A stretch of DNA of 64,000 nucleotides from assembly GCA_910576325.1 (NCBI GenBank), contig CAJTIM010000001.1:1-64000 (forward strand), given 5' to 3'. Below are positions 24,796-35,641 of this stretch, piece after piece; the first letter of the stretch is position 1; every line of letters begins with the position of its first letter. Origin of the DNA: Clostridia bacterium (GTDB taxonomy: Bacteria > Bacillota > Clostridia > Lachnospirales > Lachnospiraceae). The translations under genes were made by a program, and so were the position numbers. The notes under the pieces are model-generated. The model was given only the letters and a program-made list of their open reading frames with translations, was not told where the DNA came from and searched no databases.

Positions 24796-26115
24796 ATGGA
24801 CTTACAACAAATCAAACAAAACCAGGCCGGCATGATTCTGAGATTTTCCGTCCCGGCTATTATTTCTATGCTGCTCACCGCATTTATCACCGTAGCGGAC
24901 GGATTTTTTATGGGAAATTATGTGGGGAAGGAGGGAATTGCGGCAGTCAATCTGGGTCTTCCCATTGTCTACTTGTACCTTGGCGTGGGGCTGATGATTT
25001 CCATAGGCGGTGTGGCGATGGCAGGAATGGCTCTTGGAGCGGGTGAAAGAGAGAATTGTAACCGCATATTCCGTCAGACAATTGTCACGACCATAGCAGC
25101 CTCAGTTCTTTTAAGCTGTATCATGCTCCCCGCCTTTACGCCTATGCTTACCGTTTTAGGGGCGGAGGGACAGGTGAGCCGGTATTTCAGGGAATATTAT
25201 TGGATTATGCTGCTGGAGCTTCCCGTAATGGTGGTAAATTCCTCCTTCGGCATGTTTATTCGGGGTGAGGGGAATCCGGAGTATTTTCTCAAGGTGACCA
25301 TTTTAAATGCCGTGCTGAATGTGGCTCTTGACTATCTCTTTGCCGGCTGCCTGACCTGGGGAGCAGGCGGAATCGCAGCGGCTTCCCTTTTGTCCGCCCT
25401 TGCTTCTCTCTTCCTTATTCTTTCGTATTTTCAGAAAAAGGCCCGAATTTACCGTTTGGGAACCTTCCGCTTTTCGGGGACTCTTTTTGTGAAAGGCATG
25501 TTAAATGGAAGCTCGGAATTTATTGGAGAAATGTCCACAGGGATTGCTATGTTTGCCTATAATTTTGTAATTATGAGAAAAATAGGCGCGGATGGGGTGA
25601 CAGCCTTTACCATAGCCGGATATGCGGCCTACGGCTTCAATATGCTTGTGGTAGGCTTTGGACAAGGGGCCAGTCCGCTTATCAGCTTTGCCTATGGTGC
25701 AAAAGAATATGAATTGGCCGGAAAACTTCGTCAGAGGACCAACCGCTATGTGTTTTTTGCCGGAGCGGCGGTATTTTTGGCAATGACAGTGAACTCCGGG
25801 TGGTATGGCAGCCTTTTCGTACAAAATGAAAACATCGCAGAAATGATACGTTCGGGAATGGTGATTTTTACAAGTGCATTTTTCTTTGCAGGAATTAACG
25901 GGATTACCTCTTTTTATTTTACGGCCACAGGGAGAGCTTTGGAATCGGCGGTTATCTCCCTTTCAAGAGGACTGGTGGTTCTATTAGCCTGCATCTTCGT
26001 TCTTCCGGCTTTGCTGGGGATGACGGGGGTGTGGATGGCTGCCCCGGTGACGGAGGCTGTGACACTTATGTTGACTGTATTTTTCTTATATAGAGATAGA
26101 AAGAGATCTCGATGA
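24796..26115 (+). CDS. MATE-family multidrug/sodium antiporter
   Basis: This 439-residue inner-membrane exporter has about 12 helices in two matching halves. The DinF/NorM-like texture is clear: LRFSVPAIISMLLTAFITVADGFF at the start, AVNLGLPIVYLYLGVGLMIS, FIRGEGNPEYFLKV, and FGQGASPLISFAYGA in the second half. AAAGGAG sits 12 bases upstream of the ATG, directly after the third hairpin repeat. MATE proteins export cationic drugs or metabolites using Na+ or H+. The substrate cannot be told from sequence. A second MATE gene lies at 60593. Confidence 0.92.
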   Translation: MDLQQIKQNQAGMILRFSVPAIISMLLTAFITVADGFFMGNYVGKEGIAAVNLGLPIVYLYLGVGLMISIGGVAMAGMALGAGERENCNRIFRQTIVTTIAASVLLSCIMLPAFTPMLTVLGAEGQVSRYFREYYWIMLLELPVMVVNSSFGMFIRGEGNPEYFLKVTILNAVLNVALDYLFAGCLTWGAGGIAAASLLSALASLFLILSYFQKKARIYRLGTFRFSGTLFVKGMLNGSSEFIGEMSTGIAMFAYNFVIMRKIGADGVTAFTIAGYAAYGFNMLVVGFGQGASPLISFAYGAKEYELAGKLRQRTNRYVFFAGAAVFLAMTVNSGWYGSLFVQNENIAEMIRSGMVIFTSAFFFAGINGITSFYFTATGRALESAVISLSRGLVVLLACIFVLPALLGMTGVWMAAPVTEAVTLMLTVFFLYRDRKRSR

Positions 26116-26220
26116 GAGAATGGCTGCCATGAAAAGATTGGGATGCTTCATATTGGCTTTCAGTGTCCCGAATTTGAGGCGGTTGGAGTGGAAAAGATAT
26201 AACTTTGAGTTTAGGTTTAC

Positions 26221-26394
26221 TATCAGGTTTTGGTCAGTGTTCTGGAGCCTTTAATATTTACGAGAGAAATTACATCATTGAAAATGATAAATGATGATTA
26301 CCCCAAATACATCATTACAATGGATGAACTGCCAATGGGCGAGGATGGCATCAGGCAGATAAATGTAATAGATTTTTTGCTGCAAAATAAGTGA
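26221..26394 (+). pseudogene. C-terminal fragment of an AAA/DUF4143 ATPase
   Basis: A frame ending at 26394 reads YQVLVSVLEPLIFTREITSL, then MINDDYPKYIITMDELPMGE, then DGIRQINVIDFLLQNK. This matches the conserved C-terminal end of DUF4143 ATPases (…DNYPKYxxTMD…GIxxxNxxDFLL). Everything upstream, including the ATPase domain, is missing. It is the tail of a deleted gene, of a different subtype from the intact member at 3058. Confidence 0.7.
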
Positions 26395-26400
26395 ACAATA

Positions 26401-26429
26401 TTGACTTTTACAGTAAACTATGCTATTGT
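26401..26429 (+). promoter_or_regulatory. Promoter of the beta-glucoside operon
   Basis: TTGACT (26401-26406), a 17-bp spacer and TATTGT (26424-26429) lie immediately before the antitermination leader. Confidence 0.75.
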
Positions 26430-26442
26430 CAAATAGTCAATG

Positions 26443-26520
26443 GGATAGTGATTGCAAAAGCAAGCTAAACCTACATTCCAGGAACAGAAGTGTTTCTTCT
26501 GCAGTGGTGTGTAGGTTTTT
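26443..26520 (+). promoter_or_regulatory. BglG/LicT ribonucleic antiterminator with overlapping terminator
   Basis: The RAT element GGATAGTGATTGCAAAAGCA continues to CTACATTCC at 26479 and closely follows the LicT/SacT-type consensus. It overlaps a terminator whose stem AAACCTACA (26467-26475) pairs with TGTAGGTTT (26510-26518) and runs into ten T residues. Binding of the antiterminator protein encoded just downstream would stabilise the RAT and allow read-through. Confidence 0.9.
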
Positions 26521-26538
26521 TTTTATGGGGAAGCGGCG

Positions 26539-28832
<2,294 letters not shown>

Positions 28833-28895
28833 ATATCTTTAAAGAGGGCAGCCGTATTGGGCGGATGCCCATAAGGAAGTAAATAGAATTTCCGG

Positions 28896-28929
28896 AAAAA
28901 CCGGCATGGCAGAGGTCACGCCGGTTTTT
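28896..28929. terminator. Bidirectional terminator between the bgl locus and the recombinase fragment
   Basis: AAAAACCGGC (28896-28905) pairs with GCCGGTTTTT (28920-28929). The A and T flanks let it stop transcription from both sides. It overlaps the last codons of the minus-strand recombinase. Confidence 0.8.
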
Positions 28930-30157
28930 CTGTCAGTAGTTCCGGTTTGGCAAGTGGAATCCGGATTTTCCCCACATAGGTAAAATAGACTTCAATCGTG
29001 ACATGTTTCTTCCCGCCGATCTTCTCTGGGCTGTGGATCACAATCTTTTCAATCAGCTCATTTACCGTAGCGGCGTCCAGCTCCTGCAAATCGGAATACC
29101 TGTCGGCAAGCTGGAGGAAACGCCCCACATCGGCAATCTGTCTGGCTTCATTTTCAATTTCTCTCTCCAGCGAAGCTGCAAGCTGCTGAATTTCCGCCTG
29201 CTCCGCTTCATACTGTGCCGAAAGTTTTTGAAAGCGGAGGTCGCTCAGCTTGCCAAGAACGGAATCTTCATAAAGCCTTTGGATGATCTTGTCCAAATCC
29301 TCCATGCGCTTCTGCGCCCCGGAGAGGGCTTTCCGCTTCTGTGCCAGTTCCGCCTTCCGGCTGGCTTCGTCCTGCGCCAGCATTTCCTGGGTGAAATCAT
29401 CCCGGAACAAGCGCACATAGGTCAGCGTCCCCTGAATACATTCCAGAACCCGCCTATAAAGCGTGACTTCCCGGATGTAGTGGATTTTACAGGAACCTGT
29501 ATTGCTCTTATAGTTGGAGCAGACAAAATGATCCTGTGAATCATCCTTGTAGGTGTTGCAGGTACAGTAATAGAGCTTCGCACCGCAGTCGGCACAGTAG
29601 ACAAGTCCGGAGAAAATGCTGGTTTTCCCTGTCTTTGTCGGCCTGCGCTTGTTGGCTCTTAACACCTGTACCCGTTCCCACTGTCCACGTTCAATAATCG
29701 CCGGCTGCGTATCTTCAAATACCCTCTGGTTTTCTTTCGGGTTTTCCATCCGCTTCTTGAATTTGAGGGATTTGGTATAGGTCTTGAAGTTGACGGTACA
29801 GCCAGTATATTCCGGCCGCTCCAGTATTCCAGCGACAGACTTCGCACACCACTGGTACAGGTTATCCGGCATGGACCATCCTTTCTGTCTGGCGTTATAC
29901 GCAGTAACCGTCAATACCCTGTCGGCAGTCAGGATTTTTGCGATCTGCATGGGGCCTTTGCCCGCAATGCATAGGTCAAAGATACGCCGCACCACCTTTG
30001 CGGCTTCCTCGTCTACAATCCATTTCTTTTTATTCTCCGGGTCTTTGATATATCCGTAGGGCGGATTGCTGGCGATATGTTCCCCGGCTTCTCCGCGCAT
30101 TTTTACGACTGCCCGGATTTTTTTGCTTGTGTCCTTTGCGTAATAATCGTTGAACAC
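28916..30157 (-). pseudogene. Large serine recombinase lacking its catalytic domain
   Basis: These 413 residues cover the recombinase, zinc-ribbon (LVYCADCGAKLYYC … HFVCSNY) and DUF4368-like coiled-coil/C-terminal parts of a TnpX-type large serine recombinase. The N-terminal resolvase domain with the nucleophile Ser (about 150 residues) is absent: the frame begins at FNDYYAKDTSKKIRAVVK, with a stop codon three codons upstream. It cannot catalyse recombination alone. Such enzymes mobilise integrative elements of the Tn4451 or Tn1549 kind. With the ParA and response-regulator fragments beside it, it marks the remains of an excised or decayed element. Confidence 0.85.
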
Positions 30158-30283
30158 AGGTTATTGGGGAAAGGGAAAGCAAACAGGCAAAAACCCAGTA
30201 TTCATGCGGGTTTGCGGCGAGATGGCTCTCAAAAGCTAACCTCACAAAAGACAGATCATTGCACAATCACATATCGTTTCTAA

Positions 30284-30320
30284 GGGAGAATGTTGATTCC
30301 GGTCACATTCTCCCTTTTTT
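30284..30320 (+). terminator. Terminator-like hairpin in the parA leader
   Basis: GGGAGAATGT (30284-30293) pairs with ACATTCTCCC (30305-30314) and is followed by six T residues. It lies 26 bases before the start of the ParA fragment, so it may have been an attenuator or the end of a preceding transcript in the original element. Confidence 0.75.
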
Positions 30321-30345
30321 CATACCAAGAAATGAGGTGATTATC

Positions 30346-30864
30346 TTGAACACGCAAATCATCGCCATCGCAAACCAGAAAGGCGGTGTGGGCAAGACCA
30401 CAACCTGTGCCAACTTAGGGATTGGGCTGGCACAGGCGGGAAAGAAAGTGCTGCTCATTGACGGGGACCCGCAAGGGAGCCTGACCATCAGCCTGGGCAA
30501 TCCCCAGCCGGATAAGCTGCCCTTTACCCTCTCTGACGCGATGGGCCGTATCCTGACCGATCAGCCGGTCCGCCCCGGCGAGGGGATTCTGCGCCACCCG
30601 GAGGGTGTGGACCTGATGCCGGCGGACATTCAGCTGTCCGGCATGGAGGTGTCGCTGGTAAACGCTATGAGCCGGGAAACGATTCTGCGGCAATATCTGG
30701 ACAGTGTAAAGGGGCAGTATTCCCATATCCTCATAGACTGCCAGCCCTCCCTGGGTATGCTCACCGTCAACGCGCTGGCCGCCGCCAACCGGATCATAAT
30801 CCCCGTCCAGGCGGAGTATCTGCCCGCCAAAGGGCTGGAACAGCTGCTCTCTACGGTAGCCTGA
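30346..30864 (+). pseudogene. ParA-family partition ATPase, C-terminally truncated
   Basis: This Walker-type ATPase of plasmid and conjugative-element partition has the deviant Walker A IANQKGGVGKTTTCANL, LLIDGDPQGSLT, and ILIDCQPSLGMLTVNALAAA. The TTG at 30346 (MNTQIIAIANQKGG) has GAGGTG before it; the longer upstream frame runs through the terminator hairpin. The protein breaks off at KGLEQLLSTVA, where family members continue for about 90 residues. The junction joins directly onto a minus-strand response-regulator fragment. G+C is high relative to neighbours, in keeping with an imported element. Confidence 0.85.
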
Positions 30865-31060
30865 ATATTATCGGTAATCAATTCATAAGTAAAAACACGC
30901 TTTGGGTTGGCAGCCAGTAATGCCGGTATGTCAAATTCTTTGCCTGTCAGAGAGATAACTCGCTCCCGGACTCTTACAATACGGTGCTCCAGGCAAAGAT
31001 AAAGTTCGCCTTCCTGTATTTCTGTCAGGACATTTTTGATTTTTGTAGGTGAAGCATGAT
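30862..31060 (-). pseudogene. Fragment of an OmpR-family response regulator (DNA-binding domain)
   Basis: On the minus strand a frame reads GELYLCLEHRIVRVRERV, then ISLTGKEFDIPALLAANPKR and VFTYELITDNIQ, and then meets the ParA sequence. This is the start of the winged-helix domain of a VanR-like regulator (LTxxEFDILxLLAxNPxxVFT). Receiver and recognition parts are absent. The fusion point near 30862 looks like a deletion or recombination junction. Confidence 0.7.
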
Positions 31061-31432
31061 AAGAATCACGAACAAATTTAGGGGAACTCTCTTGCCCCGT
31101 TTTAAAAACACGGGGCAGGAACGGATGTGGGTAAGAAACAAATCCTCCGTTGCAAACCTAAACACACTTGCCCATATCAGTCTTTTGGCTGTTGCCATTG
31201 CTGCAGTTACTGGCAATTCCGGTCAATCCTACCGCAAGCTAAAATCTTTAAAACGGACTGCCTGACTTTTGTAACTGAATATTCTCTGATTTTCGTAGGT
31301 TTTGGACTTACGTTAGCTTTGTTATGCCTAAAAAGCGTCTTCCCTCAACATTAAAAGTCTAACAGCCAAATCTCATCTTAAAATCAATGCGTTTTGCTCT
31401 TCTCTATCAACTTTATTTCAAGATTTTTACCA
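31061..31432. other. Intergenic region of the mobile-element scar
   Basis: I see no supportable gene in these 372 bases. A clean hairpin, TGCCCCG/CGGGGCA (about 31092-31118), is the only clear structure. Short open frames on both strands lack ribosome binding sites and family character. Confidence 0.4.
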
Positions 31433-32212
31433 TTATTTTGAATCTTCAACAAAATACATAATTCTCCGTATCAGCTCCGGGATATTTACCGGGGAGATGA
31501 TATAGTCGTTCACGCCCTCATGCCGATATTCATATTCCGTGGCAAGGTCGCTGTTCTCGGTGAGGATAAAGAACGGCAGAAGCCGGACAGGGGGATTCTT
31601 CATTTGGAACATCCCCTCCACCCGCCGCAGCGCATGAAACAATTCCATTGCTGTACCGTCCGGCAGTTCCACATCACACAAAATCAGTTCTATTTCCTTA
31701 TCCTCAAAAATCCGGCGCTTAGCGTCTGCAATCGAGGGAACCAGAATCAGGTCAAAGCCCTTTTGCAGCATAGTAGCCCGCAGCACTCCGGCGCTGGTAT
31801 CTTCCGCATGGACAAAGAGCAGCTTGTGAAAAGTCGGGGCCTTTTCGCCAGATAACTGCCGGTAGGCGTATTCCACCAGCATATCCTGTAGCAGCATCCC
31901 TTTCATTTTGTCCATACACAGCGTCGCACCCCGTTGCTTGGCCTCCTGTTCGTAGTCCTCTTTATCATGGCAGGACACCAGAATAAAAGGCAGTTCCTTG
32001 TCTGCGGCCCGCACCTCGTCCAGAAAGTCCATGCCGGAACCGTCCGGCAGGTCGAGATCACAGCAGACCACCAGCGGCATTTCCTCTTGGATGGCGGCCC
32101 GCGCTTCTTTCAGCGTACAAGCCGTTTTCACCGGGTAACCGCGGTGCTGTAAGTATTTTTGCAGACACCATGTATAGGTGTCGCTGTCGTCGATCAGCAG
32201 TATCTTTTTCAT
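31433..32212 (-). CDS. Tandem double receiver-domain protein (REC-REC), no output domain
   Basis: This 259-residue protein is made of two CheY-like receivers. REC1 begins KKILLIDDSDTYTWCLQKYL, with the phospho-acceptor region VVCCDLDLPDGSGMDFL, ILVSCHDKED and a Lys in CMDKMKG. REC2 begins HKLLFVHAEDTSAGVL, with LILCDVELPDGTAMELF, PFFILTENSD and an ending where the usual Lys of K-P is Ser (IISPVNIPEL). There is no DNA-binding or enzymatic domain. It could act as a phosphate sink or a protein-interaction switch for the nearby kinase. Its own promoter shares the regulator half-sites of the ABC units upstream. Confidence 0.8.
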   Translation of the reverse strand: MKKILLIDDSDTYTWCLQKYLQHRGYPVKTACTLKEARAAIQEEMPLVVCCDLDLPDGSGMDFLDEVRAADKELPFILVSCHDKEDYEQEAKQRGATLCMDKMKGMLLQDMLVEYAYRQLSGEKAPTFHKLLFVHAEDTSAGVLRATMLQKGFDLILVPSIADAKRRIFEDKEIELILCDVELPDGTAMELFHALRRVEGMFQMKNPPVRLLPFFILTENSDLATEYEYRHEGVNDYIISPVNIPELIRRIMYFVEDSK

Positions 32213-32243
32213 GTGTCCTCACCCCCAATATTGATTTACCACA

Positions 32244-32333
32244 AGCATAAACTACAAATGTTACACAAATGTCCGAGGTGCCTTTGATTTCGACAAGAAA
32301 ACAGGCTGAATTGTTACAAAGCTCGGACATTTC
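32244..32333 (-). promoter_or_regulatory. Promoter and operators of the double-receiver gene
   Basis: On the minus strand GGACATTT-GTG-TAACATTT forms two half-sites 11 bp apart, followed after 6 bp by the -10 box TATGCT (32249-32244). A distal element GAAATGTCCGAGC…TTGTAACA lies at 32333-32311. The half-site phasing and the 6-bp gap to the -10 match the promoters at 35507-35541 and 40649-40683. Confidence 0.7.
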
Positions 32334-32356
32334 AAAAATTTCTTTGAGAAATGGCG

Positions 32357-32386
32357 AAAAAAGCGGGGCAGCACACGCCGCCCCGC
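32357..32386 (-). terminator. Terminator of the second ABC permease gene
   Basis: On the minus strand GCGGGGCGGC-GTGT-GCTGCCCCGC forms a 10-bp stem followed by six T residues. It separates the permease from the double-receiver gene. Confidence 0.85.
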
Positions 32387-32399
32387 CGATCCCATACGG

Positions 32400-34784
32400 T
32401 TATTCCATCGCCCGCATTTGTTCGATCAGGGATTGTTTTTTCTGTCTGCGGACTGTCCATACAGACAAGATCAGTTCCATTCCGAACAATACCAGAATGA
32501 ACAGACCCATTTCCAAAACCGGGAATTTGTAAGGCACTACATTTCCGGCAAAAGCACCTACACTCATTTTTCTGCAAGCAAAGATGGAAGCCGGAAGCCC
32601 AACGATCAGCGTCGCCAATGTTGCAAAGAGCGCATAGCACAGCCCCTCACAGATGTTCATTTTACATAGCTGTTTTTGTGTTAGGCCGATAGAACGCAGA
32701 ATACTGTTTTCCTGCTTTCGGGCTATCTGGTTAGAGAGTGTCGTATTGATAAGGTTGATAACGCCAAAGAGAAATACCAACCATGAAAGTATCTCCATAC
32801 TGCCAAACGCAAAAGAATTTGTCATTTCTTCATATTCAATCACTGTATTGATTTCATCTAAGGCAATATTACTATGGCTGGCAACAATATTTTTCAATTC
32901 AGCTCCCACATAGTCTGTTTTTTTAGGGTCATTTACAATGCTCCATGAATAGTCAAAAGAGGTGATTTCCGGGTGCAGTTCGTGGAACAACGCTTCTGGT
33001 GCAAAAAGAGTTGCCCCATCTAAGTGCATCCTGTCATGTCCTGAATATACCTTTGCAGGAGCGTATAACCCCGATATGGTAACAGAAACGGATGGCTGTT
33101 CTTCTCCCAAAGAAATCTCAACCTTTGAACCAACACCCATATCCTCATTCTGCTTTAGCACATTATAGTCAATTACAATACTACGGGAATCTGTTGGCAT
33201 GGTTCCCTCTGTCAGAGCCGCTTCAACTGCCGCATAATTCTGGTCGGTCAGCATATCGCACATACCACCAGCTTGATGAATCTCTGTTTTATAAGTTGCA
33301 TGGAGAGATTGCCTGCTTGGAATTATATCTGTAACGCCATCAATAGATAAGATTTCCTGCTTTAATTCCTCATTCAATGGATTTCCCGCTGCCATAACCT
33401 TTTCTTCTGTCATTTCAGAATCCAAATAAATTTTATAGTCGCCGTCTGGGAAAAACTGTCTTGCAAGTGCCTCTGGTGAGCGCAGCAAAACAATGGAGGA
33501 TACCACAAGCAGGATAATTCCGCCCAAACTCAATGAGGCTACAATAGCAACGGTCTTTTTTCGGTCACGCTTAAAATTTGCAATTCCCATTGAAACAGGA
33601 TTGAGCTTGATATTCTTTTTCCGGCTGCGGATGTCCTTTTGCGCCGGGGTAAAACGGACGGCTTCAATCGGGGAAATCCCTGCCGCAATTTTTACCGGCT
33701 TACGGATGGAAACAGATACCATGATCCAACTGCTTATGAGTGTCAAAATAACCGTTGCCACATAGGAAACAGCGTTAAAACCCTTAGAAAACAGGAGAAA
33801 ACCGCCACATATGCCCAACACTGTACCTATCACAATCCCGATACTGCCGAGTTTGCGTCCCTCCCGCTTTACAATCCGCTTGATTTGCTTTGGCGTTGCA
33901 CCAATCGTCCGAAGCTGCCCGTAACTCTGGATTTTGTCATTGATGGAGATACGGAAGATACTCTGGATCACAATGTAGCCGCCAATCAGAACAAGGGCAA
34001 TCACGCCAGCCATCAAGGTAAAGTCGTCAAAGGGTTGTTTGGAGGCATAGGTGAAATACCTGTTGTTCATGCTGGGGGTAGGAAGCTGATATTCCTCCGC
34101 AATCTCCCTGCAATAAGAGGTCATCAGTTCTTCGCCCAACTGGTCGCTGTTTTTGAAATGGACATAGGCACGATAACCAGCCGGGTCAAACCCATCCCAT
34201 TCTGTCAGGGCAGCGTTGGAAAGAATGATAGCGCAGGTATTTGCTTCTTTCTCATTTACGCTGTCCATAATGCCGGTAACGACATAATCACCATGAAAGC
34301 TCTCGGTGTCTAAGGTCACAGTGTCCCCGATCTTGGCATTGTGTCCATAGGTGGAAAGAAAGTATTCGCTTACGACAACTTCATTTGCTTTTTCAGGAAC
34401 CCGACCCTCTAACAACTCCATCTGCGCCTTGGTAATCTCCATCATTTGAGCGTCACAATACACATAGGACGCATGATAGCCCTGTTCCGAAAGTTCCTCA
34501 CCCAGTATATAGTAGCCGCCTACGCGCTCAAACTCCGGCAGTCCTTTTAGGGTTTCAATATCGTTTTCCTCTACGCCCAGCCAAACCGCCTCATAAGTAT
34601 CGGCAACCTGATTGCGCTGCATTTGTGTCAGGGAGGTAGACACAATTCCCGTAAAGCAGATTAGAAACGCCGCCAGCGCAACGGCGATCACCACCATCAG
34701 ATTCCGGCGCTTCTCGCTTTGCAAACTTTTCTTTGCCAGCTTCTTTGTAATGGCGCTGGTATCATTCTCAAAAGGCCATGTCAT
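32400..34784 (-). CDS. ABC transporter permease, FtsX/MacB type (second unit)
   Basis: This 794-residue membrane protein has an N-terminal helix (NLMVVIAVALAAFLICFTGIV), a large extracytoplasmic domain, a first FtsX helix set (about residues 265-370), a fourth helix and second large loop, and a second FtsX set at the C-terminus (WLVFLFGVINLINTTLSNQ … ILVLFGMELILSVW). It pairs with the ATPase 14 bases upstream. Such exporters belong to antimicrobial-peptide resistance, lipoprotein handling or cell-envelope sensing systems. A neighbouring two-component system with an intramembrane kinase favours peptide resistance or sensing. Confidence 0.88.
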   Translation of the reverse strand: MTWPFENDTSAITKKLAKKSLQSEKRRNLMVVIAVALAAFLICFTGIVSTSLTQMQRNQVADTYEAVWLGVEENDIETLKGLPEFERVGGYYILGEELSEQGYHASYVYCDAQMMEITKAQMELLEGRVPEKANEVVVSEYFLSTYGHNAKIGDTVTLDTESFHGDYVVTGIMDSVNEKEANTCAIILSNAALTEWDGFDPAGYRAYVHFKNSDQLGEELMTSYCREIAEEYQLPTPSMNNRYFTYASKQPFDDFTLMAGVIALVLIGGYIVIQSIFRISINDKIQSYGQLRTIGATPKQIKRIVKREGRKLGSIGIVIGTVLGICGGFLLFSKGFNAVSYVATVILTLISSWIMVSVSIRKPVKIAAGISPIEAVRFTPAQKDIRSRKKNIKLNPVSMGIANFKRDRKKTVAIVASLSLGGIILLVVSSIVLLRSPEALARQFFPDGDYKIYLDSEMTEEKVMAAGNPLNEELKQEILSIDGVTDIIPSRQSLHATYKTEIHQAGGMCDMLTDQNYAAVEAALTEGTMPTDSRSIVIDYNVLKQNEDMGVGSKVEISLGEEQPSVSVTISGLYAPAKVYSGHDRMHLDGATLFAPEALFHELHPEITSFDYSWSIVNDPKKTDYVGAELKNIVASHSNIALDEINTVIEYEEMTNSFAFGSMEILSWLVFLFGVINLINTTLSNQIARKQENSILRSIGLTQKQLCKMNICEGLCYALFATLATLIVGLPASIFACRKMSVGAFAGNVVPYKFPVLEMGLFILVLFGMELILSVWTVRRQKKQSLIEQMRAME

Positions 34785-34798
34785 AGCCCGCCACCTCC

Positions 34799-35464
34799 TT
34801 ACTCCACAATCTTTCCGTCCTCAATGCGGACAATCCGATCTGCAAGGCGGGCAATGTCGTTGTTGTGGGTAATCATCACGACAGTTTGCCGAAACTCCGC
34901 GCTGGTACGCTTGATAAGCCCCAGCACCTCGGCGCTGGTCTTGCTGTCAAGGTTTCCGGTCGGCTCGTCGGCCAGCACAATAGCCGGTTTGGTAATCAAG
35001 GCGCGGGCGATAGCCACACGCTGTTGCTGGCCGCCGGAAAGATTGTTCGGCATATTTTTCAGTTTATCTTCCAGTCCCAGCAGGTGAACGATCTCGTCCA
35101 AAAACTTCTGATCCACCGTGTCCCCGTCCAGCTCCACCGGCAGGACAATGTTCTCATACACATTCAGAATGGGAACAAGGTTATAGTTCTGGAAGATAAA
35201 GCCGATGTTGCGGCGGCGGAAGATGGTAAGCTGTTCGTCGTTCATTTTCGACAATTCTTTGTCCCGGACAATCACATTACCGGAAGTCGGGGTGTCCAGC
35301 CCACCCATCATGTGAAGCAGGGTAGACTTGCCGCTGCCAGAGGTTCCCACAACGGCCACAAATTCACCGTCATTTACGGAGAAGTTCACGCCGTCAAGGG
35401 CGCGGGTAATGTTCGGCTCTGTGCCGTAATACTTTTTCAGATCAATCGTCTGCAAAACGCTCAT
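34799..35464 (-). CDS. ABC transporter ATP-binding protein (second unit)
   Basis: This 221-residue ATPase is of the MacB/LolD/BceA class. It shows Walker A VVGTSGSGKSTLLHMMGG, the Q-loop in GFIFQNYNLVP, signature LSGGQQQRVAIARAL, Walker B IVLADEPTGNLDSKT and switch His in VMITHN. I start at the ATG at 35464 (MSVLQTIDLKKYYG), which has AAAGGAG upstream; the longer frame reads through the promoter. It energises the permease encoded next. G+C is clearly higher than in the first unit's permease, so the two units may have different origins. Confidence 0.93.
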   Translation of the reverse strand: MSVLQTIDLKKYYGTEPNITRALDGVNFSVNDGEFVAVVGTSGSGKSTLLHMMGGLDTPTSGNVIVRDKELSKMNDEQLTIFRRRNIGFIFQNYNLVPILNVYENIVLPVELDGDTVDQKFLDEIVHLLGLEDKLKNMPNNLSGGQQQRVAIARALITKPAIVLADEPTGNLDSKTSAEVLGLIKRTSAEFRQTVVMITHNNDIARLADRIVRIEDGKIVE

Positions 35465-35506
35465 ACTCAAAACTCCTTTCAAGGCTTTCTGCCTGTTGAT
35501 AAGGCT

Positions 35507-35596
35507 ATTGTAAAACCCAAATGTCCGCGAAATGTTACAGCGGCCAAAAAATTTCATTGAAAATCGGGGGGAAATGTTACAATGCTCGGACATTTC
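35507..35596 (-). promoter_or_regulatory. Promoter and operators of the second ABC unit
   Basis: On the minus strand TAACATTT-CGC-GGACATTT (half-sites 11 bp apart, within 35518-35541) is followed after 6 bp by TACAAT (35512-35507). The -35 region is poor (ACATTT), so activation is likely. A distal copy GAAATGTCCGAGC…TTGTAACA lies at 35596-35572. Confidence 0.7.
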
Positions 35597-35598
35597 AA

Positions 35599-35637
35599 AA
35601 AAATTTACGGCGGGCAGCCGGAAATGGCCGTCCGCCG
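35599..35637 (-). terminator. Terminator of the regulator-kinase unit
   Basis: On the minus strand GGCGGACGGCC and GGCTGCCCGCC can pair imperfectly around ATTTCC, followed by TAAATTTTTTT. It separates the histidine kinase from the second ABC unit. Confidence 0.6.
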
Positions 35638-35641
35638 CGTT

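Noticed and set aside
34865-35560. Plus-strand 231-codon frame opposite the ABC ATPase
   Set aside because: It is antisense to all the Walker and signature motifs and crosses the promoter region, and has no ribosome binding site.
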